Shown here: positions 35,721-48,829 of the stretch, one piece after another
Numbering within the stretch: the stretch's first letter is position 1
How the letters are laid out: every line of letters begins with the position of its first letter
Assembly: GCA_961205875.1 (NCBI GenBank)
Contig: OY540810.1
Span: 35,402,001 to 35,466,000 of the forward strand
Source: Sialis fuliginosa
Taxonomy: Eukaryota > Arthropoda > Insecta > Megaloptera > Sialidae
Direction of reading: 5' to 3'
Length of the DNA: 64,000 bases
Translations under genes and position numbers: made by a program
The notes under the pieces: generated by a model
What the model was told of the DNA's origin: nothing
Databases searched by the model: none
What the model saw: only the letters and a program-made list of their open reading frames with translations

Positions 35721-36641
35721 AAAAGTTTTTATTTTTTAATTTTTGAGTTTTTATTTTAAATATATTTTATTTGCAGTAATGACACAAGATATTTACAATA
35801 AGTAAAAACTGTAGCTATGTAAATGAAATTGCCACAAACATATAAATAAATAAATATCGATGTCAGTTAAATAAGGTAAATTTAATAATAATAATAATAA
35901 CCAACAAACAAAAACGTTTTAATATAGTTGAATTAACATTTCGTTTAAACTTTAAACTATATAATATTATATTGTTCACATTCTACAACCATTACACAAA
36001 CATACGAATAAAAACTAGCCTTGAATTAATTGGCATTATTAATTAGTTAATTTATTACAATTATAATTTTGTTATATAATACTGATAATAACGCATTGAC
36101 ATTAACTTGCAGTACTTTATTTAAATAACAGCTAACATAAAAATGTATCTTGTAAGTTGTCTATTCAATACCTAATACGGCGTATTAGAAGGAGAAGAAA
36201 TAAAGAAAAGTCCGTCACGCAAAAACTACTAAATCGTAGTACACACTAACTTATATCCTTGTTATATCATGATGGAAGAAAACAAGGGTTAATAAGCTCT
36301 CTTGATCCTCGTTTATGCGAGAGGAATCGTTTGATAAATAAAGAAGCACATCAATGTAAATATCTATCAATAAATACACATGTTTGAAAATGATCTACAG
36401 TACTTTATGGCTTATTTCTTCCTTTTTTAGTTAATTTGTTTTGAATATACCTACTAAAAATATATTTAAATGTTTTGAAACAAAAATGAAATATAAAATA
36501 AAATAAATATAAATAAGAATACTTAGTTAATTTAGGTACAAATGAGTGATACCATTTATTATTAATTTTAAAACAACTGTTTACCTAAATTAATTTTAAT
36601 TATTTAAATTGTAATTTTAATTACTTTATTTTAATGTGGGT

Positions 36642-38037
36642 GGGTCAATCCATATGAAATGGTCCAAAATTAAATTAAATGGTTGCTTGGCCATTCTAAA
36701 AAAAATTGATTTTTTATGTGTAATTACCCTAACATGTTGGTAGTTCGAAACGATAATTATTTTAATTTTATTGTTTTTTGTTTTCGCGTGACGGCCATAT
36801 TTGTTCTACAGGTCGCAGCATTTTTTGTACTTTAAAGAGTTTGCGGAAACTAAAATATCTCAGCTTCTATCAAACCTTCCAACATCGGAGTAAAAGCAAA
36901 TTATTCAGTATAAAACGGGCTACAAGATTACTTCTAGACATTTTTACCTAAATGTTATCCCAAAGGGTGAAATTTCAGCCTTAATTCTTAGTTCTATTTT
37001 TGAAAAAATCCCATTTTCAAGGGGATGTTTTTGCAAGAAGGGGAAAAGTTAACAAGTCAAATTATTTTTTACAAATAGGTGGATACTAGTTATATTCACA
37101 CACCAAAGTTCAACTCTGAGACTTGCCCCCCTTTATTTTAAAAAATTCTCAAAATTTGAAAATTCGAAAAAATGGCACTTTTCAAAGCTAAATAACTCTG
37201 GTGGGGGACCAGATAAAATTCTGAAAATTTAGCCCATAATAGAACTACATAATGGTATTATGTACCAAAAATTTTGAGATTGAGATTTGACTACAAGCAG
37301 TTATATTAATATTAATTAATATTATATTAATGTTGACACTCTGTATTAACATATGAACTCCTATTGAATATTGTGGTTGCAATACCACTGCTTGTAGTCA
37401 AATCTCAATCTCAAAATTTTTGGTACATAATACCATTATGTAGTTCTATTATGGGCTAAATTTTCAGAATTTTATCTGGTCCCCCACCAGAGTTATTTAG
37501 CTTTGAAAAGTGCCATTTTTTCGAATTTTCAAATTTTGAGAATTTTTTAAAATAAAGGGGGGCAAGTCTCAGAGTTGAACTTTGGTGTGTGAATACAACT
37601 AGTACCCACCTATTTGTAAAAAATAATTTGACTTGTTAACTTTTCCCCTTCTTGCAAAAACATCCCCTTGAAAATGGGATTTTTTCAAAAATAGAACTAA
37701 GAATTAAGGCTGAAATTTCACCCTTTGGGATAACATTTAGGTGAAAATGTCTAGAAGTAACCTTGTAGCCCGTTTTATTCTAAAAATTTTTCTTTTTGTC
37801 CCGTGTTGAAAGGTTTGATAGAAGCTGAGATATTTTAGTTTCCGCGAACCCTTTAAAGTACAAAAAATGCTGCGACCTGTAGAACAAATATGGCCGTCAC
37901 GCGAAAACAAAAAACAATAAAATTAAAATAATGGTCGTTTCGAACTACCAACATGTTAGGGTAATTACACACAAGAAATCAATTTTTTTTAGAATGATCG
38001 AGCAACCAGTGCTGGACCAGTTCATATGGATTGACCC
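36642..38037. mobile_element. giant foldback element, 1.4 kb, near-perfect palindrome
   Basis: The left end GGGTCAATCCATATGAA is mirrored by TTCATATGGATTGACCC at the right end. The arms are about 650-660 bases each (36642 to about 37301, and about 37388 to 38037) around an AT-rich centre of about 86 bases. The inner 250 bases of each arm are almost identical (for example GGTGGGGGACCAGATAAAAT and its reverse complement), and the outer parts differ by scattered substitutions. There is no protein frame. A transcript would form a very long double-stranded hairpin, the type of structure that Dicer-2 can process into siRNAs. No clear target duplication was found. Confidence 0.85.
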
Positions 38038-40215
38038 GGGTGTAAAACAAAACAATGAAATCATTAATGTGTCGAAATTAAAATGGCAATATTTAATCTT
38101 CGACATGATTAAAAGTATGTTTTTATTTGCAACAACTTTTTAGATTATGATAAGAAACACACCTACACATTTTAAAACAATTATATTGTTCAAATCTTGT
38201 AATCTTTCATCTAAGCTAAATGTTATACCACCTTAAAGGACCATCCATAAATTACGTCACACAAATGTAATTTTTTTTTTCAAAAATAAAGATAAAACAG
38301 TTTCGATTAAAAAAAAAGTTTTTTAGCAATTTAAAAATTACAAATGAGTTATTAAATTAATTCGATCATGGTACACGTTTATTAACCCTTGAAGACTTCT
38401 GATGTTCAATTTCAGACTTTACCATCAGGACTGTTAAATCGAGAAGATAATATATTCTTATAAATTTTTTTATATGATAGATCCCAACGAAATTTAAATT
38501 GGACCACCTAAAGAGTATCCTCTATGAAACAAAAAAATAATTTTCCAAATCAGTCTACATTATATGATATTATGCCTTAACAATTAACATCGCCAAAGAC
38601 TTTAAAGATACGAATCGAAGTGAAAACCTCTTCGATCATTTTTCACATATTTTATATCTATTATAATTACCAAGTTTTATATTTATATTTTATAATTACA
38701 TTATTGTAGATGTTTATGTTGAAATATTGTAGTAATTACCTTTTATTACTTTTATTAAATTGCTATAATTCACATATTAATATTTTTTAACGAGAATATG
38801 AGGTTTAATCGCTAATAATAATAATCTTCTAATAAATTATCTTCTAAAAATAAAATAATCTTCTAAAAAATTTCTAAATTTAGTTAAATAAAATTCTGAC
38901 ACATTTATTAAATATGTGTAAATTGTTTGTGCAAAACTGTATATATGCAATAAGCACTATATTTAATTAACACCTCTTAAAATAAATAAATTATTTCACG
39001 AATTTATATGCAATTGTGCATTAAATAAGGTATAAAAAAGCTAGAATTCATTTGTTTTAAATAATTAAATGTTAAGAAAATATTGCGACTCAAAAATATG
39101 CTGTTTTCAAAACCATATACCAATTCTTTAGTTTTAGAAATTTCACAAATTGCATTTTAAAAAACCTAGACATATGTACATTGTGGTTTAGATTTCACGA
39201 AAGTAAAAACTTTATGTGCAAACCGCCATTTAGTGAAACTGATTTTTAGGGAGAACAAAAAATTAATTTCACTGTTATTAATAGCAAAAAATTAAATATC
39301 TATATATCTGATTTCACTCTTCACTGTCAATCTTAAATAAGTATTATTAGTATAAGAATATGTAAAAAAAAATTGATTGTGCAGTATGGGCGAAAATATA
39401 TTAATATCTACCAGTATGTATATTGTATAATAGTAATAATATTTATTCTCTAAAAAATAGTGTAGAATATATAAATAGATATATTATTGAAACAATACAT
39501 TTATACCTGTATAAACTAATCAATACGTTTAATAATAGTTATATACTAAATATAATATCAATAAACAATACCATTCCAAGGTAGATACTGTTTTTACAAC
39601 AAACAATGAAAATATATATAATATATATATTATCTTCATATATTTTATATTTGTATATACTTATATATTAATAAGACTGATAAGTGATGAATAAAAACTT
39701 TGAGGCTTTTTCTTATAGTAATTCTTACCCTCTGGGTTTTTTTTGTTTGAAATGACGTATGTGATTATTTTTTAGTCCTAAAAAATAAATAGAAAAAATC
39801 AGAACGAAGAGCAGGGTTCGAATAATCAAGATAGTTACCAGATAATTATCCAGAATGGGTATGATTCATATAGAAGTAAAAGTAATTGTTTTATTTTTCA
39901 TTTTAACCCAAACAAAAATTGACAACACAAGATGAGAAAATAAATTTATATAGATTTCAAACTCTGATTGTAACGCTCTACTCAAGCAAGAGTAACCTGA
40001 TTTCTGAACGATCGTAAACAAAACTAAATAACGGTCGGGGAAATCCCGTAATAGCTGAATAACTTTTTTTATTTCTAGTTAGTTATTTGAAAATATGTTA
40101 ATTGAAACGTTTCGTCTGTTGGAAATGCTTTTTCATAAAATTCAGATAAAATTTTTTATAAAAAAATACTTTTTTAATTACAATTTTTGACTCGTTCACG
40201 CATCTGAATTATCTA
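38038..40215. other. AT-rich stretch without recognisable genes
   Basis: No exon, RNA gene or complete mobile element is seen. The sequence is low-complexity A/T with short TATA repeats near 39610-39640. Confidence 0.45.
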
Positions 40216-40559
40216 TATCTAATATATAAAATTCTCGTGTCGCGGTGTTTGTGGTTAAACTCCTCCGAAACGGCTTTCCCGATTCTCATGAAATTTTGTG
40301 TGCATATTGGGTAGGTCTGATAATCGGACAACATCTATTTTTCATCCCCCTAAATGTTAAGGGTAATCCACCCCTAAATTTTTTTTTTTCAATTTTAGAT
40401 AAAAAAAAATTTTTTATTTTTTTATGATACAGCATTAGTAAATACATATAACCCTGAATTTTCAACCCTTTACAATCAACCCCTATTTTACCATCGCGAT
40501 TTTTAATGTTTCCTACAAATAATATACATTGCAAAACAACGTTTGCCGGGTCAGCTAGT
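40216..40559. mobile_element. Helitron-like non-autonomous repeat, about 340 bp
   Basis: The stretch starts near TATATAAAATTCTCGTGTCG and ends GTTTGCCGGGTCAGCTAGT, a widely dispersed insect repeat. There are no terminal inverted repeats, and the 3' end is CTAG followed by T, as in Helitrons. The frames at 40245-40427 and 40286-40609 fall inside it and are not genes. The class assignment is tentative. Confidence 0.55.
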
Positions 40560-40804
40560 CGTGATATAAAATTTTCATTTGACCCTAACGATTTTTTTTC
40601 AAAATTCACACTTTAAACAAAACAACAATTTGTACTCTGCTTGATTTTATTAACTGTTAAGAAGACATAATCGTTTTATCCACTGAAAGGCATAATTTTA
40701 TTCATTTTGATTCCTTGCAGTATCGAAGATACGAGAAGCTTTATGATTGTTTTAAAATGAGACAAAAAAATTGTTTTCCGATTTCAAAATTTTAAATTGA
40801 TATT

Positions 40805-41180
40805 TCCGTTTCAACAAACACAAACAATTTTCGTTCCGTGTTCGTCTGTCTGTCTCCTGAATCCTTGTCACACGCATAGCTCATGAACTACTGAACCGAT
40901 ATTAACGAAACTTGGCTGGATGGTTGGGTCTGGCTTGAGGATGGTCCCATTTCAAAATCATCAAAATCGTGTGTTAAAGGGAGGGGTGATATGTTACGTG
41001 AAAATTTTATAGAATCTTTTTTGCATAAATTTAGATTTAGATTGAAATTCTCAAAAAATGATAAATATACGAAAAAATAATCAGGTGCGTTTTAAAAAAA
41101 ATTCGAACTAATGCCAGGCAACTATCGTTTTTTATTTAAATTGTTCAAAAATTAATTTAGCACGAGGATGCACTGTGCAT
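40805..41180. repeat. dispersed repeat fragment (TGTTCGTCTGTCTGTC type)
   Basis: A run beginning TTCGTTCCGTGTTCGTCTGT, then GAACTACTGAACCGATATTA and TTGGCTGGATGG, is typical of dispersed insect repeats related to LINE/SINE tails. A loosely similar block, with TCTGTCTGTCTGT, lies at about 60805-60850. The borders were not defined. Confidence 0.4.
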
Positions 41181-41384
41181 TTACTTGGCATATGTTTTTA
41201 CATATTCCATCAATCCGAATAAATAATTAATTCAGTAAGCGTTTATTAAATACGCGCGTCCAATTCTCGGTATCGCATCGAATGAAGCAAGGGTATTTAT
41301 TTATATCTAGCACCTTTCACATAAGTACTTATAATTGTTTATGTGAGGCGTGCGTGTAGTTTGTAGACATTCTGCACTTGTAAT

Positions 41385-41390
41385 TATAAA
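41385..41390 (+). promoter_or_regulatory. candidate TATA box upstream of 41531
   Basis: TATAAA in TAATTATAAAAGTG, within a GC- and CpG-richer stretch (41250-41480), lies about 140 bases before the candidate start at 41531, leaving room for a leader of about 115 bases. Confidence 0.3.
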
Positions 41391-41530
41391 AGTGTATGTG
41401 TGTAATGTAAGCACTGAGAAAACCGGCTCCGCAAGTCGCTGTGTACACTGATTGCGAGTAAATACAAACGTCGATATTACAAAAATATTAAACGTTCATT
41501 GTGAATCACCTTAACCAGATATAGAAAGTG

Positions 41531-41557
41531 ATGTTTCGTGTTTATGGAATACTAACA
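41531..41557 (+). CDS. candidate first coding exon, 9 codons, phase-0 donor
   Basis: ATG at 41531 encodes MFRVYGILT and meets the donor GTAAGA at 41558 in phase 0. The preceding 300 bases are richer in GC and CpG than the background and carry a TATA box, as expected of a promoter with 5' UTR. The peptide is too short to identify. Confidence 0.38.
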
Positions 41558-44500
41558 GTAAGAGTTGATCACGTTTTTATAATTTTTTTTTTATTTTAGA
41601 TTATTATTATTATTTTTTTTTTGTAAATTGTAGTTTTGATTTTCTCAAAAGTTCTAAAGATGTAAGGCACATTATTTAAGGAACGTTAAACAAAAATGAA
41701 GTGAATTACACATAAGAAAACAGTTGGGGTAAGACAATTCTTGTTATAACGAATATAACTTATATAAGAAAAATATTATCATAATATTAGAATATAATCT
41801 TAATCCAAATTGTTTCAGTTTAAAACAATATTGTCAGATAAAAACAATTAATTCTGAAGACAATATTTTCTTTTACTTTAAGTAAGCCTTTTTTGTATAT
41901 CAAATAGCGAATTTGAACATTTAACATTAAGATATACGTAACAAATTTTATTAAAATTTGCAAATATTCCCCTCCCTTCCCCTAGAATTCTCAACTGCCG
42001 TTTTGCCAAGAATCGAACACTCACTACTATGGTTCATGAGATATAATATTCATTACAGTTAATTAACTAATTACTTTACTTCTAAGGCATAATATAATGA
42101 CACGGCAAAAGCTTTTAATGATTTTTTTATTGTTTACCCAAAAAAGTATTTTCTAGACCTGCCAACCAGGGCAGTGCCCCAAGCATAGGAGGGGGGGGGG
42201 GAAGCAGAATAAAAATTGGGGTCGGTAAGATTGAGAAACAAAAAAAAGGTCATTAAAATTAATAACAGGTATATTTTGCAAATAGTGAGGGGCCCTCATT
42301 CACTTGCTACCCTGGGGCCCCAGAGCCTCTAGTTACGACCCTGTACCAACACCAACTTGTTCTACCTATTCAGAATATTCAGAAAAAGCAACTAAAAAAA
42401 TAGAAAGTGTAATTACTTTACGGAATCCTACATCGTTTCCTCTAACATTTATTAATTTATCTCACATAGTTTTATAATTCATAAAAACATATTTTTCTCA
42501 TATTAATATAAATTAATTTTATTAAATTAATTTTAATATGATATAAAAGTTGTTTTAGGTTTTTTTGTCATAATAACTAATTGTACTTACGTATACATAT
42601 TAGTTTTGCATGTCATAAACTAATTTATAGTTTTTTTTAAATCGTGATATGCATTCGATAACTTTGATATAATAGTCTGTAACTTTCTAAAAAATCATAT
42701 TAATTTATATAATATTGTTGATGCGAAAGCGATTGTTTCCATTTTGAATACCTACAAATTGAATCGATTACATTTCAGAAAATAAAACAATAACCTTATT
42801 TAACTATTTTCATGTAGTTTCAATCAAATGAAACACTTTTTCAACGGAATCTAGATTAATAAAATAACGTGTTTTTTATTAATTTTCTTATTCAAATCAG
42901 GTGATTGAATTATCAAAAAGTCCTTGATATACGCGTTGCTTTGAAGAAAATGCAACAAGTACATAAGAGAACTAGTCTACGTGCAATTGCATCAAGATGC
43001 GCATCACGCGTGTTCGTTTCAAATACATATAAAACATGTGACAGGTATCACGTATGTATGAGCAGTTAATAAAGGGTGAAAACGCGTCAAAGGTGAACAA
43101 TCATGCATGCGAATGAATCAACAGCGGCATCACACAGAGACGTGATTGTTGAAAGGCGGTTATTCGTAATTTACACATCCTTAACACGTTCACTGCCGTA
43201 TGAGCAATGTCGGATATTATAACGAATTTGCTCTACTAGAGCAAAAGCTAAGCTAACGCTATCTGCGTGTTAAGATATCAAATCTTTGTGAATTTGTTCA
43301 TTCAATCTCCTTAAAGCACTGACAAGCCTAATCAATACCAAAATTTTAATTTTAATTTGTCTCTTTTGCAGTGTTGTAGTTTTGGCATTTACAGTATAAT
43401 ATATTAATAAAATAAGTTAGTTTATGATCTAAAATAAATCCTCGCCGAAAAGGGGGATCCTGTTTCCCATTTAAATAAAATGGGAAAATGATTTTTTTAA
43501 GGACGTCATTTTGTAGAAGATAAAATACAAAAGTGTCTACAAGGTCATATGAACCTCAATTCAACGTATCAAAAGTTACAGGCATTCTAAGTGATTTATT
43601 TGTTAAAATGGATGTCTAAAAGGCTCTCACAACTAAATTTTGTTTTTATAAATTAAGTAAAATGTTAATTTTATAGGTTAATTCTCTATGAAAATAGTCT
43701 AGAGAGGTATAAGTGTAAATGCAATGAGTTGAAACTTATAAACTTACATGCAACAAAAATATTTTAAGACCTTTTTGATTTTAACCCTTCAGTCACGATA
43801 TATTTGTTTTTTTAAGTCGTTATCAGAGCGTCCTCCCCTCTAATTTCTATGACATGCAAAAAATCAAAAAAAATCCAGATTGTAGTTTTTAATTAAATTT
43901 AAATGTTAGGAAAAATATTTATTTCCCGTCTATTACTCTATCCCATTGATAAAACATTTTTGATCCGATGCGCTCAAGAGCGTTATAACGAAGTTTCACT
44001 GTACTTCAATATAAACAAATTTATATTTACATTTGTATGCACTATGTATTATGTTTATAAATCTATTTATCTGAATGTATATACAAATTATTATGTATAT
44101 AAATAATTGTATACTATATACGTTTATAAATGTATTCTTGCATTAAACAAATCTATAAAGCTTCGTGATCGATAATATTTTATTACCGATATCACGATTC
44201 TGGTATGTCAAAAATAAATTTACTTAATATTATTAGTGTGTTGTTGGAACTATAACATGTGCGTGTGTTTAAATCCAAATGCATTTAAATTCAAGTATGG
44301 ATTTTTCATTTACTATGGTAAGGTATAAATTATATATTATTTCAATTACGTGTAAATGATATATTTATAAATTATTATGATTTTTTTTCTTCTTAATAAA
44401 AGTTTTATGCTAAAATATTTAAACTAAAAAGTTATAAACTAGTTGTCTTTAAAAGGTAAAATTTTCTTAGAAGAAACGTAGTCACATTTATCTATGAATT

Positions 44501-46130
44501 TTCTTCATTTCTCTATAATGAATTTCATGCGTTTGCCTTCCGCATCTTTATGTGTACATCTGTTCTGTGAAACTTTTTCCTTTTGAAGACAACTTGTTTA
44601 TAATTTTTTAGCTGAAATGTTTTAGCGTATTTGGGTTTTAGTTTTATAAACTATTATTTTTATTTAAAACAATTTTTATATCTAATAACAACATTTACAA
44701 GTTTGTTGTAAAATGAACAGGCAATTAAATAAATATGTAGGTATCTGAAATAATAATAAAAAGGTAGATCGATTATAATTTTGTTCTACATTCGTGATAT
44801 ATTTTTAACCGATTTCAAATACTGTTAAATTTAATTATTATTATATATTTTTAGGGTTTCTTTTTTATGTCGGTTTTATTTTTAAACTTTTTTTTTCAAA
44901 TCATATTTTGAAGCCATTTAATTTGATACACATACTTCTTTTTATATTTCATTTGACACATAACTTAATAAAAATAATTTTCATATTCAGTAAAATGCAG
45001 CTACATAAAAATGATTACGTCAATTTTCATTATTAACGAAAAAACAAAATGTTTTTGAAGATAACATCAAAAGTGTAATTGTTTTATGTTTATGACCAAA
45101 ACAATTGCATGCACTGTACCTTCTTAATCCTTGACTGCTGTTTTATTATTCTTACTAGCATGGCAGTTAATTTGGTTTCAGATAGTTTGTTTAATAATCT
45201 AATATCTTAAGTGTATTTTTTGTCCTTTTATCTTTAGTGGTACCTGAAGTTAATCTTATTAAACGTTACTCTACACTTTAATTTTGATAAATGGTTCAAT
45301 TTTATTTGACATATGCCATTATAGAAAATGACTAGAATCTTTTTGCTAACCCAATTTTTTATATTATTCAATTGCTATATGTACAAAGTACAATTACTTT
45401 TTATTAACATAAACGAAAAGTGGAGTCCAACCAAAATATTGAACTGAAAGAAATGGTGCATTTCAAGTGACAGGCCTCTAGTAATGTGAAGCAATAAGAT
45501 TAGCTGAAATTATTTTAATTAACATAAATTCAACTCTGACTAGATATTATATAATCCATCCTCTGATTTGGACTTATTTTTACCTACTTATTGGTACTTA
45601 CACAGCAAATTAATATTCTGTAGCAGTACTTTTAAACTAACATTCAGAAACTAGCAGTATAGGGGTGTGGCGCCTAAAATTTTAAGCTTATTTCAGGATT
45701 TTTTTTCGTAACAAAATAAAATATAATATTTTCAGTCTTTTATATGTTTTTATCTGCATCTTAAATTATACAAAAATATATTATTTTTTTTAGTAAATTT
45801 TATTATACTTGATTTGTATTTTTTACACTATTAAAAATTCTTTAATATTTGTAAATTGATGTTAAAACTCACAAACAAATTATAAAATGTAACTACGAGT
45901 CTAGTCAGAGAGAAAAATAAATAAAAAGTTAGTATAAAGAAAATTGAAGTCAATTTTGAATTTTAAGAACGCCAAGTAAAGTGAGAGAAACTTAATTTTT
46001 GAGGGCCGTACTGCCCCTCCAGAAAAAATTGGTTCCGGCGCCATTACAATGATTGCATACAAGTATTTTGCTGTGTTGTAAATGACATATTGCATAACTG
46101 TCTATATATTCCACATGCTAGCCTAGTCTA
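41558..46130. other. AT-rich stretch, probably intron, with small transposon remnants
   Basis: Apart from the TTAA-flanked MITE at 43185-43269, no complete feature is recognised. About 42170-42335 is a GC-richer patch with a G-run and the hAT-like end CTAGTTACGACCCTG. About 45955-46050 holds GAATTTTAAGAACGCCAAGT and GGTTCCGGCGCCA, a diverged copy of part of the hAT-like MITE at 61270-61442. A reverse-strand frame at 45901-46095 lies over it and is not a gene. Confidence 0.4.
43185..43269. mobile_element. tiny piggyBac-like MITE between TTAA sites, 85 bp
   Basis: The element starts CACGTTCACTGCCG and ends CTATCTGCGTG. It is flanked by TTAA at 43181-43184 and at 43270-43273. TTAA duplication with CAC...GTG ends is the piggyBac signature. 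The interior word AGAGCAAAAGCTAAGCTAAC recurs, inverted, at about 24950-24970. Confidence 0.7.
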
Positions 46131-46225
46131 TCCACACGTGATTGTCGTGTCTTTTTACTTGTTTAATGTAAATTAAGTTTATTGTGTTCTTTATCATTGA
46201 TGTGTGATAATTTTATTGTTTAATA

Positions 46226-46234
46226 TATATAAAA
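46226..46234 (+). promoter_or_regulatory. candidate TATA box upstream of 46278
   Basis: TATATAAAA lies 44 bases before the candidate ATG at 46278. A start site about 30 bases downstream leaves a leader of about 20 bases. Confidence 0.38.
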
Positions 46235-46277
46235 GTGTATCCAAACGATGGCCTTGTGGTTTGAATGATTTTATTTA

Positions 46278-46298
46278 ATGTGTGACAATAACAGCAAG
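46278..46298 (+). CDS. candidate first coding exon, 7 codons, phase-0 donor
   Basis: ATG at 46278 encodes MCDNNSK and reaches the donor GTATGT at 46299 in phase 0 (AAG then GTATGT). A strong TATA box is at the right distance upstream. An upstream ATG (46249, ATGGCCTTG) terminates before it. The peptide is too short to identify. Confidence 0.38.
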
Positions 46299-47224
46299 GT
46301 ATGTACATAATAGCCCTGTAACGTATAGAGTAAATAATTCGTTCCACAAAAAATGTTGTTTTTGTAAGTAAAAACGTGGGGAATAAAAAAACTAAAAGAT
46401 AAAAAAATGTTTCATGGTAAATAACTTCCGATTAGTTCAGTTATTTTTACACCTAGATTATTTATTAAACTTTTTCTTCCCAAAAAAAAATTATTACTAT
46501 AAATAATAGCCATTGTCTGTCACGTAACGCATGAAGTTATCTGCACAATTAGAATTTCAAACTTTTGGACACATATATAAAAATTTCAATTGTAATTTTC
46601 CTGTTTCTGTAAAAAATAATGTAGACATAACTTCTTCTAAAAAAAAAATATCTCGGTACCTACTATTGATTTGGACTTATTGATCAATCAAAATTAACTA
46701 ACATAAATCTAAAAAGTTTAACATATGCTTTAATTTTATATACTATACATTTATGAAAAAAATATATAATGCATACTATAAATAACATGTCATAAAAAAC
46801 TTGGCATAAAATTCCCACAAATAATTAGTAATTAAAAATATAAAAACACTACCCAGAAATATCTATACGATTAAATATAATCAAAAAGAACAGATTTGAT
46901 TCAATGTTATTAAGAGAATACTATTATTTTATTTTTAATGAACAAACTTCACACATTACCTAACAATGGACTATTGTTATTCACTAAATTATGGTTTTTA
47001 AAAAAATTATCAAAAATTGAAGCTAAAAAACAACAATAAATCCTCTAATTTTAAGGACAATAAGTTGTTTATTTTAAGTAAAAAAATACGTTATTATCAA
47101 TAATCGTGTAAACTGAAGAGCAAGGTCTAAAATCGTCCATGAATTTGAATACCTAATGACCTCTATATGTTCAGGACAAATTTTGACCGTATTTTTATTT
47201 AAATTAAAATCAATCACTTTAGTT

Positions 47225-47833
47225 CAGTGGTTCTTAACCAGTGTTCCGTGAACATTTTACAAATGCTCCGTGAAATATTAACAACAATTCACAAACAGCG
47301 CTACCGAACCCGATTTTCATCTCATCACAGTTAGTGATTAGATCATTATTAGAAGAAAATATTGTATATTACTTTCCTTCCTAAATACAGAAAATTACGA
47401 TTCATTTACTACAGTTAATACCGATGTCGAATTACGAATTTGAAATTTTCTGAACTGACTGAATAATTTTGAATTTTTGTGCAAGTCAAGTAGACAATTT
47501 TGCTACAGTTTTCAACATCATATTTGTATGAACTGGGTTTTTCAACATTTACAAACATTAAAACGAAACAACGTAAAAGACTTGGGAATATTGATAGGAT
47601 CTATGTAAAATTTGCAAAAGCCGATAAGCCCAAGTTGATAAGGCTTTTATGGATGTATAATTTTTAATATTTGATTTGAAATGAATAAGTTAGCTGCAGT
47701 TTTTAATAAAAAAATATGTTCTGTATATTTTTATTGTTTGTTTAAAAACCTTAATGATTCTGTAAGAAAGTGCTCCGCATTTTTTTTTACAATCATATGT
47801 GTTCCGTGATTTCTCAAAAGTTAAGAACCACTG
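47225..47833. mobile_element. non-autonomous hAT element, 609 bp
   Basis: Ends CAGTGGTTCTTAACCAGTG and TTAAGAACCACTG are inverted repeats of the hAT type. The 8-bp flanks CTTTAGTT (47217-47224) and CTTTAGTA (47834-47841) are a target duplication with one mismatch. CTCCGTGAAATATTA-type words near the left recur as GTTCCGTGATTTCTC near the right. No transposase frame remains. Confidence 0.88.
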
Positions 47834-47949
47834 CTTTAGTACATGACCTTACGTTATCTAACATGATTTTAATGAAAATTTGCGTAGGTACATTATACAT
47901 ATGACATCACAGTAATATTACGAAAGTGAAATTTTAATCAAAGTAAAAG

Positions 47950-48197
47950 TGAAAGGAAGTGACGTGCGTAGATTTATCTCCAAGTTCCTCGAGGCAGCTC
48001 TTGTTTTATACAATCATTGTGAAAGTTACATGTATGTAAAAGAAGATGCCGGTAAAGTGCATTCGTAGTTTATGTCTCTATCTAATGTTTACAAAATAAC
48101 GTATAGTGTAGTTGTGATTGTTCAGGAAGACAGATTGTGTTTTAATGTTTTGTTTCTCGTATTTTATTTTGTTTGTAAACTTATGGTTTTTCGAAAA
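47950..48197 (+). CDS. candidate 5' UTR and first coding exon, 5 codons, phase-0 donor
   Basis: A GC-richer stretch (GAAGTGACGTGCGTAGATTT, CCTCGAGGCAGCTCTTG) leads to ATG at 48183, which encodes MVFRK and meets the donor GTGAGT at 48198 in phase 0. CpG content and the donor suggest a first exon. No TATA box is evident. Earlier ATGs in the leader close before the donor. Confidence 0.33.
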
Positions 48198-48637
48198 GTG
48201 AGTATTATATTATTAAGTTAATAATATTCATGTTTTAATACACACATACATATACAATGTTTATTACTACTTATTACACGTACTCTCTAAAACTGAATTA
48301 GCAAGAAATCAGTAGTTCATAGTAAATATTCACTAATTGAAATAGTTAAAAGTATACCACTATGAATTAGAAAAGCTATGACAGAATCTAAAGTTTTTAT
48401 TTTATTTATTTTTGATGTCAAAAAGTGGAGCAATCTAAAAAAACTCATTCATTATTTAATAAGCATAAATAAATAGAAAATCATCACGCATCATAATAAT
48501 CTCTTAATCATTCATATGTCAATCATTTAAATTAATGAAAAAGTTTATTGCAAACACACTAAAAAGTATTTTTGAATTTTTTTAAGCTTTGTATAAATAA
48601 ACTTACCTGATTATTTTTAGTAACTCACTTAAAGCAG

Positions 48638-48806
48638 CAGAGGCGTAGTAAGAAAAAAATCGTGAGGGGGGGGGAGAATAAATACATATGAGTTACATTT
48701 TTTTTGCAGGTTTTTAAACTGGTGTTTTCTCAAAACATACTTTTTTTATAACACTGAATATTTCGGGAGGAGGGGGTCCCAAAAAAAAAACATTACTACG
48801 CCATTG
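48638..48806. mobile_element. hAT-like MITE, 169 bp
   Basis: Ends CAGAGGCGTAGTAAG and TTACTACGCCATTG are inverted. The 8-bp flanks TAAAGCAG and CAAAGTAG agree at six positions. G-rich and C-rich runs sit near the two ends, as in the relative at 61270-61442. Confidence 0.75.
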
Positions 48807-48829
48807 CAAAGTAGTTGATTCGTATAATA

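Larger units (their letters stand above)
30286..36641. other. AT-rich stretch, probably intron, with scattered transposon pieces
   Basis: Besides the elements listed separately (31776-32280, 33091-33299, 34357-34483, 35539-35720), no exon or RNA gene is recognised. A reverse-strand frame at 32480-32710 includes a stretch of ordinary composition but has no family motif or splice context. A TAA microsatellite lies at about 35883-35901. Confidence 0.4.

Noticed and set aside
40245..40609. open frames of 60 and 107 codons on opposite strands
   Set aside because: Both fall inside a Helitron-like dispersed repeat with long A/T homopolymer runs.
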